Positions 1 through 8,781 of a DNA stretch of 64,000 nt are shown one piece after another (within the stretch, counting starts at the first letter, position 1; every line of letters begins with the position of its first letter). The notes under the pieces were generated by a model. It was not told the DNA's origin and did no database searches. It worked only from the letters and a program-made list of their open reading frames with translations. Origin of the DNA: Chloroflexota bacterium (GTDB lineage: Bacteria; Chloroflexota; Dehalococcoidia; Tepidiformales; Tepidiformaceae); assembly GCA_016191435.1 (NCBI GenBank), contig JACPOQ010000046.1:1-64000 (forward strand), in the 5' to 3' direction. The position numbers and the translations under genes were made by a program.

Positions 1-246
1 TCGACATCGGTGAAACTCGGCTGCACATCCTTCATGCCGCCGAGCTTACCGTCAGCGCCGGGCTGGTGGCTTGCCGCACGCTATCGCTGCCGCCCTCCTC
101 ATCGCCCAGCGGCCACCAATTAATCAGTGAATCCTTAGCGGCCCGAGGCCCCGCCGCGCCGCACCCCTACGCCGGTACGACCACACCCCGCCCCTCTGCT
201 ACCATCGTCCAGCACCCATACGCCCATACCTCAACCCGGAGGCCCG
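1..246. other. Upstream region of glyA, no assignable gene
   Basis: No convincing complete gene is seen here. A short minus-strand open frame begins at an ATG at 37 and runs off the left edge; it could be the start of a divergent gene but is too short to judge. The last 40 bases before glyA contain short CCCATAC-type direct repeats and end in a good Shine-Dalgarno (GGAGG, 4 nt before the glyA ATG). Confidence 0.3.
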
Positions 247-1500
247 ATGAGCGCCCTCTCCCAGCGCGACCCCGAAATCGCCGCCATCGTCGCCCGCGAG
301 CGCACCCGCCAGGTCGAGACGCTGGAGATGATCGCGAGCGAGAACTACGCCTCCGCGGCGGTGCTCGAAGCCACCGGCTCGGTGTTCACCAACAAGTACG
401 CCGAAGGCTACCCGGGCAAGCGCTATTACGCCGGCAACCAGTTCAGCGACCAGGTCGAAACCGCCGCGATCGAGCGCGCTCGCGCGCTGTTCGGCATGGA
501 CCACGTGAACGTGCAACCCACCTCCGGCGCCGAAGCGAACATGGCCGCCTATTTCGCCACCATCCAGCCGGGCGACACGGTGATGGGGCTGAACCTCGAC
601 CAGGGCGGCCACCTCACCCACGGCTCGCCCGTGAACTTCAGCGGCCGGCTCTACAATTTCGTGCCCTACACCGTCGACCGCGAATCCGAGGTCATCGACA
701 TGGCCGCCGTGCGCGACCTCGCGCGCCAATCGAAGCCGAAGGTCATCGTCGCGGGCTACACCGCCTACCCGCGCGCCATCGATTTCGCCGCGTTCGCGGA
801 GGTCGCGAAGGATGCCGGCGCGCTGCTGATGGTCGATATGTCGCACATCGCCGGGCTGGTCGCCGGCGGCTACCACATGTCCCCCACCGGCCTCGCCGAC
901 CTCGTGACGACGACCACCCACAAGACGTTGCGGGGACCGCGCGGCGGCATGATCATGGCGAACGCGGAGCTCGCCGAGGCGGTCGATAAGGCCGTGTTTC
1001 CCGGTACCCAGGGCGGCCCGCACCTGCACAGCATCGCCGGGAAAGCCGTCGCCTTCGGCGAGGCGCTCAAGCCGGAGTTCAAGGAATACGCGTGCAGGAT
1101 TGTCGAGAACGCCGCGGCGCTGGCGGAGGCGCTCGTCCAGGGCGGGCTGCGCCTTGTCTCCGGCGGCACCGACAACCACCTCATCCTCGCCGACTGCAAC
1201 TCCATGAACATCAGTGGCCTGAAGGCGCAGAACGCACTCCAGGGCGCCGGCATCATTACCAATAAGAACACCATCCCCTACGACACGCGCTCGCCATTCA
1301 TCGGCAGCGGGCTGCGGCTGGGCACGCCGGCGTTGACCTCGCGCGGGATGGGCCCGGCCGAGATGCAACGGGTCGCGGCCTGGATTGTCCGCGTGCTGCG
1401 AGACCCCGACGGCGATGGCGTGCGCGAGACCGTGCGGCTCGAAGTCGCGGAGTTCGCCCGCGCGTTCGCGGTCCCCGGGATCACCGACGCGCAGGCGTAG
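247..1500 (+). CDS. glyA: Serine hydroxymethyltransferase
   Basis: Cytoplasmic PLP enzyme that interconverts serine and glycine while charging tetrahydrofolate with a one-carbon unit. The 417-residue protein has the usual family length. It shows the N-terminal ETLEMIASENYAS block, the QPTSGAEAN segment, the VDMSHIAGLVAGG loop and the PLP-lysine motif TTTTHKTLRGPRGG with the Schiff-base lysine at about K226. The start is fixed by GGAGG four bases before the ATG. The next gene follows after 132 bp in the same direction, so co-transcription is possible but not shown. Nothing is missing or odd. Confidence 0.97.
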   Translation: MSALSQRDPEIAAIVARERTRQVETLEMIASENYASAAVLEATGSVFTNKYAEGYPGKRYYAGNQFSDQVETAAIERARALFGMDHVNVQPTSGAEANMAAYFATIQPGDTVMGLNLDQGGHLTHGSPVNFSGRLYNFVPYTVDRESEVIDMAAVRDLARQSKPKVIVAGYTAYPRAIDFAAFAEVAKDAGALLMVDMSHIAGLVAGGYHMSPTGLADLVTTTTHKTLRGPRGGMIMANAELAEAVDKAVFPGTQGGPHLHSIAGKAVAFGEALKPEFKEYACRIVENAAALAEALVQGGLRLVSGGTDNHLILADCNSMNISGLKAQNALQGAGIITNKNTIPYDTRSPFIGSGLRLGTPALTSRGMGPAEMQRVAAWIVRVLRDPDGDGVRETVRLEVAEFARAFAVPGITDAQA

Positions 1501-1632
1501 GGCGTATCGGCGTCCCGGCGAACCCGCGCGACTGCAATGGAGTTGCGAGGAGCGCGGCGTACCGGCGGCAACCTATGGGCCTAAGCTGGATGCATTCGCT
1601 GTGCGCTGTGCGCCGGCCGCAAGGAGGAGCCA

Positions 1633-2400
1633 ATGGCCACCGGGTTGTTGCTTCTGCATGCATTCCCGCTCGACCACACCATGTGGGAGCCCCAGCGGGA
1701 GGAGTTCGAACACGTCCTGCCGGTGGTCGCGCCGGACCTGTTCGAGGCGGGCGCGGGGCACCACGCCGCGACCATGGACGCCGCCGCCGATGCCGCCGTA
1801 CGCGCGCTTGATGGCGCCGGGCTCGATGACGCGGTCGTCTGCGGGCTGTCGCTGGGCGGGTACGTCGCGTTCGTGCTGCACCGCCGCCACCGGGATCGCG
1901 TGACAGGCATCGTGCTGGCGAACACGCGCGCGACCGCCGACGATGCCGCCGCGGCGGAGCGCCGTAACGCCCTTGCCGCCCGGCTGCTGGCGGAAGGCGC
2001 CGCGTTCCTCGCGGATAGCCCGCCGGCGCTGCTGTCGTCGCACGCCGGCGGCGAGCTGCTGGCGCGGGTCAAGAACATGATCGGCAGCCAGCCCCCGCAG
2101 TCGCTCGCCGACGCGTCCACGGCGATGGCCCTGCGCCCGGATTCGACCCCCGGGCTCTCGCGCATCACCGTGCCGGCCCTCGCCATCTCGGGCGATGGCG
2201 ATACCCTCATCCCCGCCGCCGAGACCGAGGCGATGGCGCGCGGCATCCCCGGGAGCCGCTTCGAGATCATCGCGCGCGCCGGCCACCTGACGAACCTCGA
2301 GCAACCGGAGGCGTTCAACCGGCTCCTGCGCGAGCACCTGGTGCGCTGCGGCATCGTGCGCGAGGGCCTCCCGAAGGGCGTCCGCTCCGCCCGGGCGTAG
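1633..2400 (+). CDS. Alpha/beta hydrolase
   Basis: A 255-residue single-domain alpha/beta hydrolase of unknown substrate. It opens with the strand and oxyanion loop LLLLHAFPLDHTMW. The nucleophile elbow is GLSLGG, with the serine at about residue 73. The acid is probably in SGDGDTLIP (about 188-190) and the catalytic histidine in ARAGHLTNLEQP (about H218). This arrangement matches the 3-oxoadipate enol-lactonase/esterase branch of the fold, but the sequence does not reveal the substrate. AGGAGG lies 6 nt before the ATG. No signal peptide is seen, so it is cytoplasmic. It lies downstream of glyA without an obvious pathway link. Confidence 0.88.
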   Translation: MATGLLLLHAFPLDHTMWEPQREEFEHVLPVVAPDLFEAGAGHHAATMDAAADAAVRALDGAGLDDAVVCGLSLGGYVAFVLHRRHRDRVTGIVLANTRATADDAAAAERRNALAARLLAEGAAFLADSPPALLSSHAGGELLARVKNMIGSQPPQSLADASTAMALRPDSTPGLSRITVPALAISGDGDTLIPAAETEAMARGIPGSRFEIIARAGHLTNLEQPEAFNRLLREHLVRCGIVREGLPKGVRSARA

Positions 2401-2496
2401 CAAGCCGCCGCGGGCGTGCGACGGGATCGCGCGGACACGGAGCCGGGCGCGTACGCAAGCGGCCGGAAGAGGACCATCGCCGGCGATCCCGCGGGG

Positions 2497-3432
2497 CTAC
2501 CGCCCGCGGCCGATGTATGTCTCCGGTTCGTACCAGTCGCCGTCGTAGCCTTCGTAGTCGTCGACGCCGTCCGCGGCCGCATCCTGCGTTTCGCCGGCGG
2601 ACTGGCGCGTGGCGAGCGAGAGCACGACCGCGATAGCCGCAATCGCCGCGCCCGTGATCGCCACGATCAGGTAGTTGCGAGTGGGGATATCGATGACCGA
2701 CTGCACGATGGTGCGGATGTCCCGCGAGAATCGGTCGCCGCCGCCGGCGCGTCCCGCCAGCCGCCCGATCAGGTAGAACAGCGCCCAGCCGGGTAGCGCG
2801 CCCGCGAATGCGGCGACCCCCAGCGAACGCATCCGCCCGAAGCCGTCGTTGCGTAATACCACGAGCACGGCCGCACCCGCCGCCAGCAACGCGAGCACGA
2901 TCGTGGCAACTCGCGCTTTCGCGTGCGTGTCGTCGGACAGCAGACCCACGAGCTGCTCCAGCACGCCTTCCGAGGAGAACGTGCTGAGCGACTGGTTGCC
3001 GGTGCGGTCGAAAGCGCCGAGCCCGGACGTATACACGACCGCCGAGGAGCGCTCCAGCAGCAGGTCGCGCAGCTGGCCGTTCGAAAGCGTGAGCAGCTCC
3101 TGCTTCGTGAGGAAGATTTCGATCGGGTAGCCGGGGACGGCGAACGATGCGTCGTTCGAAGCGCGCGCCTGGTCGCGCAGCGCGTCGCCATACTGCGCGA
3201 CCAGCAGGTCCGCCTCGGTCAGCGACGATATCCCATCTTCGAGCACGGTACGGGCGGTACCGGGCGCGGTAGCCTGGGATAGGCTGACGGCGAGCAGGAG
3301 GAAGAAGATGAGGAGCCCCAGCACCACCGAATAGAAGCCCGAGCGGCCATCGTAGGCCGGGTCCTGGCGCCTGATCCTCGCCATCGCGGATTCCGGGCCA
3401 TGGTCCGGCGGGACGTTCGAAAAGCGGGTCAT
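2497..3432 (-). CDS. Membrane protein of unknown function
   Basis: I do not recognise the family. The chosen ATG at 3432 gives 311 residues; the open frame runs further upstream but there overlaps the RDD gene in another frame. The protein has a short cytoplasmic N-terminus, one membrane segment at about residues 30-52, a roughly 130-residue soluble region, then three further hydrophobic segments, and it ends in an acidic, tyrosine-rich tail (DYEGYDGDWYEPETY). It starts 13 nt after the RDD stop codon, so the two are almost certainly one operon and may act together at the membrane. Confidence 0.7.
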   Translation of the reverse strand: MTRFSNVPPDHGPESAMARIRRQDPAYDGRSGFYSVVLGLLIFFLLLAVSLSQATAPGTARTVLEDGISSLTEADLLVAQYGDALRDQARASNDASFAVPGYPIEIFLTKQELLTLSNGQLRDLLLERSSAVVYTSGLGAFDRTGNQSLSTFSSEGVLEQLVGLLSDDTHAKARVATIVLALLAAGAAVLVVLRNDGFGRMRSLGVAAFAGALPGWALFYLIGRLAGRAGGGDRFSRDIRTIVQSVIDIPTRNYLIVAITGAAIAAIAVVLSLATRQSAGETQDAAADGVDDYEGYDGDWYEPETYIGRGR

Positions 3433-3445
3433 CGGGTGCGCCGCA

Positions 3446-4024
3446 TCACTCGATCCGGACGACGACCGTGCCGGCGATGCGGTCGTGGAGCGTCCGGCGG
3501 TGAGGATCGAAGGCGGCCATGATGAAGCCCGCCGCCACCAGCAGGAAGGCCGCGCCGACGGCGATGCCGGCCTCGACGGTCGACTGCCGGACGGCGAACG
3601 CCACAATCACGCCGCCGCCGATGATGAGCACGTAGATGAGCTGGCCAATCACCCGCGCGACGGAACCGAGCACGCCCAGCGGGCGCCCATCGGAGCGGAT
3701 CACCATCAGCGCCATCACCGCCGCGCCAACCGTCTGTCCTTTCCACGCCAGCGAGATGAAGAAGTACAGCAGGAACGCCGGGGCGATAGCGCCGACGGAA
3801 CCCCAGAAGATGTTGATCGCCGTGTCCGAGGCCTCGGTGCGCTCGAAATCGGAGGAGATGAGCACGACCAGCGAGCCCGCCACGACCAGCAGGGAGGCGA
3901 TGATGAACAGCACGAGCATATCCAGCGTCCCCGCGACCACGCGCGATTCGAACGATGCATAGCTGATCCGGAAGGCCGGCCGGGGACGCGCAGTCCCGCG
4001 CACGGAAGCGCTGCTAACGGTCAT
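3446..4024 (-). CDS. RDD family membrane protein
   Basis: A 192-residue integral membrane protein of the RDD family. The family name comes from an Arg-Asp-Asp pattern near the first membrane helix; here the segment is FESRVVAGTLDMLVLFIIASLL. A second membrane pair follows, and the typical GQTVGAAVMALMVIRSDGRPLG loop lies between helices. RDD proteins are mostly of unknown function; some are implicated in transport. I chose the ATG at 4024 because the RDD core starts soon after and because a TACCAT hexamer lies 9 nt upstream, the leaderless-type start signal seen at other genes here. It leads a two-gene operon with the membrane protein that follows 13 nt downstream. Confidence 0.85.
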   Translation of the reverse strand: MTVSSASVRGTARPRPAFRISYASFESRVVAGTLDMLVLFIIASLLVVAGSLVVLISSDFERTEASDTAINIFWGSVGAIAPAFLLYFFISLAWKGQTVGAAVMALMVIRSDGRPLGVLGSVARVIGQLIYVLIIGGGVIVAFAVRQSTVEAGIAVGAAFLLVAAGFIMAAFDPHRRTLHDRIAGTVVVRIE

Positions 4025-4175
4025 GACCCCAGCATGGTACCGCCACAGGGCGTAGGGCATAGAAAAGGGGTGGGCCGCCCGGTGATAGGAAACTGTCACG
4101 TTCTGCCCGGCCGGGCCGTGATCAGAGGCCGGGCGGGGACCGTACTACTCCCCGGAACCCGTTGAAGGAGGAGCG

Positions 4176-4419
4176 ATGACCAAAGCGCCTCAACCTGCTC
4201 CTTGTGCAGCAGGTTACGAACGCCACGGGCGGCCCCGAGAAGTACACCGGGCGCGACATGAAGACGACGCATGCGGGCCTCAAGATCACGATGGCCGATT
4301 TCAACGCGCTCGTCGAAGACCTCGTGAAGTCGCTCGATAAGTTCGAGGTCCCGGCCGCCGAGAAGAGCGAACTGCTCGGCATTCTCGGCCCTCTCAACAA
4401 GGACATCGTCACGGCGTGA
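4176..4419 (+). pseudogene. Group-1 truncated haemoglobin remnant (C-terminal half)
   Basis: The frame from the GTG at 4204 encodes 71 residues that match the C-terminal half of group-1 truncated haemoglobins: ATGGPEKYTGRDMK, then THAGLKITMADFN with the proximal haem histidine, and a C-terminal helix ending in LGPLNKDIV. The N-terminal half, including the B-helix tyrosine and E helix, is absent. A perfect start region (AAGGAGGAG, then ATG at 4176) remains upstream, but it is in another frame and 28 nt from the GTG. This looks like an internal deletion that removed the first half and shifted the frame. A 71-residue globin fragment is unlikely to bind haem normally. Confidence 0.7.
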
Positions 4420-4588
4420 ATAGCGGCTGCGGGCTGCCGCCACCGGCCGGTCACGCATTCGCGTCAGCCCCCGTGTGGCAGTAGTTCGGAGGCAGGTCGC
4501 ACGGGTCACGCGCCAGACCCCGGGCGGCCGAGCGCGGCCGCTTCCCGCGGTTCCCGTCGGGCTACGGCGTCCTGGACGCATCCCGAGC

Positions 4589-5494
4589 TTAGGTTTTGCC
4601 GCGGAGGCGGGGGTCGAGGACATCGCGGAGGCCGTCGCCGAGGAGGTTGATGGCGAACACCGTGATGATGATGGCGATCCCCGGCGCGAGCGCGAGCAGC
4701 GGGTCCTGCTCCCATTTCGCCGCGCCCGTGTTGAGCATGTTGCCCCACGTGGCCGCGGGGATGCGCACGGAAAGCCCCAGGTAGCCGAGCGCCGCCTCGA
4801 TGATGATGACCGAGCCGACAGTAATTGACGTGAGCACGATGACCGGCGCGAATGTGTTCGGCAGGATGTGCGCGAAGATGATGCGCCCGGGCGAGGCGCC
4901 GATCGCCCGCGCCGCCTCCACAAACGTCATCTCCTTCAGGGTCAGCACGGACCCGCGCACCACCCGCGCCGTGCCCGGCGCGATGAATATGGAGATCGCG
5001 ATGATCACATTCCGGAAGTTCTGGTCCAGGGTGCTGGCCAGCACCATCAGCAGGATCAAGGGCGGCAGCGCCATGATCGCGTCCATGATGCGCTGGATGG
5101 TCATATCGACGAAGCCGCCGGCATAGCCGCTGACCAGGCCCAGCACAACGCCGGCCGCGACGCCGATCGCCGTTGCACCGAGGCCCGCCCCCAGGGAAAT
5201 GCGCGCGCCATAGAGCAGCCGGCTCCAGACGTCGCGCCCGAGCTCGTCGCCGCCGAGCGGGTGGTCCCAGCTCGGTCCGGCAAGGCGTTCGGCGAGGTTC
5301 TGGGCGTCAGGCGGTTGCTTCGCCAGGAGCGGCGCCGCGACCGCCATCGCGCAGATGAGCACCAGCACGGCGAGCGAGGCGGCGGCAATCGGTTGCCTGC
5401 GGGTAAAACTGGCGAACCAGCGCACCCAACGTGGCACGCGCGTTTCGGGCGGTGCGAAGTAGACGTCCTGGGTGGTCTGGCTCGTTGCCGCCAT
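4589..5494 (-). CDS. Dipeptide/oligopeptide ABC transporter permease, DppC type
   Basis: Inner-membrane permease of a peptide-class ABC importer, 301 residues. It has the family N-terminal cytoplasmic segment and first helix, the conserved HPLGGDELGRDVWSRLL stretch, five further membrane segments and the EAA loop FVEAARAIGASPGRII that docks the ATPase. The C-terminus LGDGLRDVLDPRLRGK is characteristic of DppC/OppC. It begins 9 nt after the DppB-type permease stop, giving a binding protein-DppB-DppC operon. No ATP-binding subunits are encoded next to it, so they must come from elsewhere. Substrate may be peptides, nickel or another solute of this class. Confidence 0.95.
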   Translation of the reverse strand: MAATSQTTQDVYFAPPETRVPRWVRWFASFTRRQPIAAASLAVLVLICAMAVAAPLLAKQPPDAQNLAERLAGPSWDHPLGGDELGRDVWSRLLYGARISLGAGLGATAIGVAAGVVLGLVSGYAGGFVDMTIQRIMDAIMALPPLILLMVLASTLDQNFRNVIIAISIFIAPGTARVVRGSVLTLKEMTFVEAARAIGASPGRIIFAHILPNTFAPVIVLTSITVGSVIIIEAALGYLGLSVRIPAATWGNMLNTGAAKWEQDPLLALAPGIAIIITVFAINLLGDGLRDVLDPRLRGKT

Positions 5495-5503
5495 TCAGTG
5501 CTC

Positions 5504-6457
5504 CTAGCTATACCGGACGCGAGGGTCGATCCAGCCGTATGAGATGTCCACGAGCAGGTTCAGGAAGACAACGATCGCGGCCGCGACGAGGGCGGAGCCC
5601 TGGACCTGCGGGTAATCGCGATTCTGGATTGCCTGCAGCGTCAGCCGGCCCATCCCCGGCAGCAGGAAGAGCAGCTCCACCAGCAGCGCGCCACTGAAGA
5701 CGAACGCCGCCTGGTTGCCGACGAAGGTGACCACGGGAATAAGGGCGTTGCGCACCACGTGGCGGTACACCACCGCGCGCTCGGCGAGGCCCTTGGCGCG
5801 GGCGGTGCGGGCGTAGTCTTCGTGCAGCGCTTCGAGCACGGTGGACCGCGTGATGCGCATAATCGAGGCCGCGAACCCGAACCCCAGCACCAGCGCCGGG
5901 ATCCACATCATCTTGAGGTTGCCGATGGGGTCGTCCTCGAACGGGATCCACTTGCTCGGCGGGGCGTAGCCGAGGTAGCGCGTGCCGTAGACGATGATGA
6001 TGATGCCCAGCCAGAACTGCGGGATCGAAAGCCCGAACAACGAGACCACGCGGATCAGGTAATCCAGCGGGCTGTCCTGTTTCACCGCGGAAATCACGCC
6101 CAGCGGCAGGCCGATGATGAGCGCCGACGCCATGCCGAGGATGCCGAGTTCGATAGTCACGGGCAGCGCGTTCCCGATGCGGCTGCTGACCGAGCGGCCC
6201 GTGAAGATGAGCGAATCGCCCATGCTGCCATCGAGGATGTCCCGCACCCAGTTGATGTACTGCACAACCAGCGGGTCATCGATGCCCATCTTCGCGCGCA
6301 ATTCGGCCATCTGGGAGGGCGGGATGCGGCCGGTCTCGCCGAGCTTCACCACCAGGGCGTCGCCCGGCAGCAGGTGCATCATCCCGAAGACGAACATGCT
6401 GACGAGGACCAGCACGACGAAGGCAGCAAGGGTCCGGCGGATGACGAAATCGCGCAT
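5504..6457 (-). CDS. Dipeptide/oligopeptide ABC transporter permease, DppB type
   Basis: Inner-membrane permease partner of the downstream DppC-type protein, 317 residues. It starts with the family N-terminus MRDFVIRRTLAAFVVLVLVS, followed by LLPGDALVVKLGE and a periplasmic domain. The EAA loop DYARTARAKGLAERAVVYRH is intact. The C-terminal stretch DISYGWIDPRVRYS is the usual DppB end. It lies 66 nt after the substrate-binding lipoprotein and 9 nt before dppC. The sequence does not specify the transported solute. Confidence 0.95.
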   Translation of the reverse strand: MRDFVIRRTLAAFVVLVLVSMFVFGMMHLLPGDALVVKLGETGRIPPSQMAELRAKMGIDDPLVVQYINWVRDILDGSMGDSLIFTGRSVSSRIGNALPVTIELGILGMASALIIGLPLGVISAVKQDSPLDYLIRVVSLFGLSIPQFWLGIIIIVYGTRYLGYAPPSKWIPFEDDPIGNLKMMWIPALVLGFGFAASIMRITRSTVLEALHEDYARTARAKGLAERAVVYRHVVRNALIPVVTFVGNQAAFVFSGALLVELLFLLPGMGRLTLQAIQNRDYPQVQGSALVAAAIVVFLNLLVDISYGWIDPRVRYS

Positions 6458-6523
6458 GCGTCTCTCTGGGGGCGAGGCACGGGAAGGTGGCCGAGCCGCC
6501 GCACCTTCCCGTTGGGTGGCGAG

Positions 6524-8359
6524 CTAGGTTGTGCGGCGGTACGCCATGTCGAGCCCGACGGAGCCCCAGCCGAGCGGGTTCCAGGCGGCCTCGGTATCGA
6601 TCAGGTTGAAGAAGTTCGGCCGGCGGACGTTGATCTTGTACGGCGTCACGAGCCAGATCCGGGTGGCCTGGTCGAGGTCGTAGTCCATGAACTCCTGGAC
6701 GATCTTCTTGCGTTCGTTGATGTCGAAGGTCTCGCGCTGCTTCACCCCGAGCTCGTCGAGCTTCGGGTCCTTCGCGAAGGTGTAGTTGGTCAGCGACTTC
6801 GAATGCAGGGCCTTGTAGGTGAACGTGTCCGGGTCCATGCCGGGGCCGAGGAGGCCCGTGCCGGCGAGGCCCTTGAACTTGCCGCCGTAGAACGTACTGA
6901 CGATCGTCGCGACATCCTGCGGGGCGTCGATGTTCGTCTTCACCCCCTGGGCGTTCAACATGCCGGCGGCCGCGCTCCAGACATCGAAGTTCGCGCCCGC
7001 GAAGGCCTGCATGAAGAAGTCGAGGTTCAGGTCCTTGACGCCGGCGGCGCTGAGGAGGTCCTTCGCGGCTTTGGGGTCGAACTTGTTCCACTTGCCGAGC
7101 TCGTTCGATTCCCACGGCCATTCGCGGCCGAAGAAGGTCCAATCCTGGCCGTAGCCGTAGCCGGCCATGCCCTGGTGGATATTCTTGATGATCGAATCGC
7201 GGTCGATCATGAGCGAGAGCGCCTGGCGCACGCGCACATCGTTCAGGGGCGGCGTATCGAGGCGCATGACGATGTAGGGCTGGAAGCTCGGCGGCGGCGT
7301 CGTCACCTGGGTGACCGAATCCGGGTCCGTCTCCATCACCTGCTCCCACCGCTCCCGGCTGTCCGGGTAGTAATGGTCGAGCTGCTTCGCGCGGTAGGCG
7401 GCGAGCGTCTGCGCCGGGTCGGTGATGTAGGTGGTCTCGATGGCGTCGAGGTACGGGAGCTGCTTGCCCGTGACCGGGTCCTTGCGGAAGTAGGTGGGGT
7501 TCTTGACGACCTTGTAGCCGCCGTTGTCCTGCACCGAATCGAGCATGAACGCGCCCGTGCCGATCGGCTTCTTCGCCAGCCCGTCCGCGGACTCTTTCTG
7601 CTCCCTCGAGAAGATCCAGTGGAATGGGGTGCCGAGCGCGCTGAGGAAGTAGGCGGCCGGGCGGCTGGTGGTGAACTTCACCGTGTACTTGTCGGTCGCC
7701 TCGATCTTATCGACCTGTTCGTAGGTGGGGCCCTGGGCGGGCGCCTTCCGGTACGCCTCGCTGGCGTAGACGATATCCTGGGCGGTGAGTTCGCGGCCGT
7801 TTACCGGCGGGAGGTTCTGGAACTTCACGCCCTGCTGCAACTTGAAGATATAGGTGAGGTTGTCGGGCTGCTCGGGCATCGCGGTGGCGAGGCCGGGCTC
7901 GAACTCCATGAAGTTCGGGTTCTTGAGCGAATCGTTCACCTTGATCTGGAGCAGCTGGTTGTGCGCGAACATGTACGAGGCCATCAGGCCGCCGTTCGCG
8001 CCCGTGGGGTCCCAGTCGGGGAGGCTCACGAACCAGTAGCGAAGCGTGCCGCCCGCCTGGGGGCCGGCTTTGTAGCCGTCGAGGTTCTTGAAGCGCGCGC
8101 CCGTGAAGGTGGTGCGCATGTCGTTCAGCGTCATCTTCTTGAGGTCGCTGAGCTTGGTGGGGACGTTGCCGCCGGTGGCCCCGCTGCTAGAGGCGCCGTT
8201 GCCCTTGTTGTCGTCGTCGTCGCCGCAACCGGCGAGCGCGAGGCCGGCGGCGCCGGCCGCCGCCACACCGGCGCCGGCGAGCACCCGTCTCCGGCTGAAG
8301 TGGCGCCCCTGGAGCCGGAGCCAATAGTTGCCGTTGGTGGACGGATTGCCGTTGGACAT
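6524..8359 (-). CDS. Peptide-class ABC transporter substrate-binding lipoprotein (SBP_bac_5)
   Basis: Extracytoplasmic binding protein of family 5, 611 residues. The N-terminus carries a twin-arginine-like signal (SRRRVLAG), a hydrophobic stretch and a lipobox LAGC followed by an acidic DDDDN linker, so it should be a lipid-anchored and possibly Tat-exported protein. The mature domain has the family pattern, including DIVYASEAYRKA, GTGAFMLDSVQDNGGYKVVKNPTYFR and NDVRVRQALSLMIDRDSI. The start at 8359 is preceded by GGAGGGG; longer in-frame starts upstream lack both an RBS and the signal layout. It is the first gene of the permease operon and lies behind a near-consensus promoter. Confidence 0.93.
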   Translation of the reverse strand: MSNGNPSTNGNYWLRLQGRHFSRRRVLAGAGVAAAGAAGLALAGCGDDDDNKGNGASSSGATGGNVPTKLSDLKKMTLNDMRTTFTGARFKNLDGYKAGPQAGGTLRYWFVSLPDWDPTGANGGLMASYMFAHNQLLQIKVNDSLKNPNFMEFEPGLATAMPEQPDNLTYIFKLQQGVKFQNLPPVNGRELTAQDIVYASEAYRKAPAQGPTYEQVDKIEATDKYTVKFTTSRPAAYFLSALGTPFHWIFSREQKESADGLAKKPIGTGAFMLDSVQDNGGYKVVKNPTYFRKDPVTGKQLPYLDAIETTYITDPAQTLAAYRAKQLDHYYPDSRERWEQVMETDPDSVTQVTTPPPSFQPYIVMRLDTPPLNDVRVRQALSLMIDRDSIIKNIHQGMAGYGYGQDWTFFGREWPWESNELGKWNKFDPKAAKDLLSAAGVKDLNLDFFMQAFAGANFDVWSAAAGMLNAQGVKTNIDAPQDVATIVSTFYGGKFKGLAGTGLLGPGMDPDTFTYKALHSKSLTNYTFAKDPKLDELGVKQRETFDINERKKIVQEFMDYDLDQATRIWLVTPYKINVRRPNFFNLIDTEAAWNPLGWGSVGLDMAYRRTT

Positions 8360-8439
8360 GCTGCCTTCCCCTCCTGCCCCCGCCGGTCGAGCGCTCGACC
8401 AATTCACGTGAGCGAAACCAACCGGCGGCGAGCCGCAGG

Positions 8440-8469
8440 AGTATAGGAGCGGCATCTTGGGGATGTCAA
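8440..8469 (-). promoter_or_regulatory. Near-consensus sigma-70 promoter for the ABC operon
   Basis: On the minus strand TTGACA (8469-8464) and TATACT (8445-8440) are separated by 18 bp, about 70 nt upstream of the binding-protein RBS. The region just upstream (8470-8530) is unusually AT-rich for this window and contains the inverted pair CTGTGA...TCACAG (8483-8488 and 8505-8510), a possible activator site. Confidence 0.7.
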
Positions 8470-8744
8470 CGAAACTGAATGGCTGTGACTCTTTTGTGGA
8501 CTATTCACAGTTTAACTAGTAGGCATTAGATAGTTCATTCGAGAGCAGAATAGCGGCGATGCGGGCGGATCCCGCGGCCCCGGCATGGCTGCAACGCGCA
8601 GGCGCTCGCTGCCGCTGGCGGGACGCCTCTGATGGCGTAGAGCCGGTAAAGCGCGCGTCCAGCTATCGTTATCCCTGACAGACGGCACGGCGCGTTGTGC
8701 CTAACATAAAGGAGCAAGGGGTTGCCACACCGCTCTCCCTGCGG

Positions 8745-8781
8745 CCCCGTCGCGGTTGCGCCCGCGGCGGGGTTTTGCTTT
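8745..8781 (+). terminator. Plus-strand intrinsic terminator in a gene-free gap
   Basis: An 11-bp stem with one G-U pair (8745-8755 with 8762-8772) and a 6-nt loop is followed by TTTTGCTTT on the plus strand. In the minus direction there is no T run, so it does not serve the histidine kinase that ends at 8780. No plus-strand protein gene lies upstream in the 8360-8780 gap, so it may end an unannotated small RNA. The rest of the gap holds the ABC promoter and no recognisable gene. Confidence 0.55.

Noticed and set aside
5759-8446. Plus-strand frame of about 895 codons opposite the ABC operon
   Set aside because: Shadow of the permease and binding-protein genes; no domain and no ribosome binding site.
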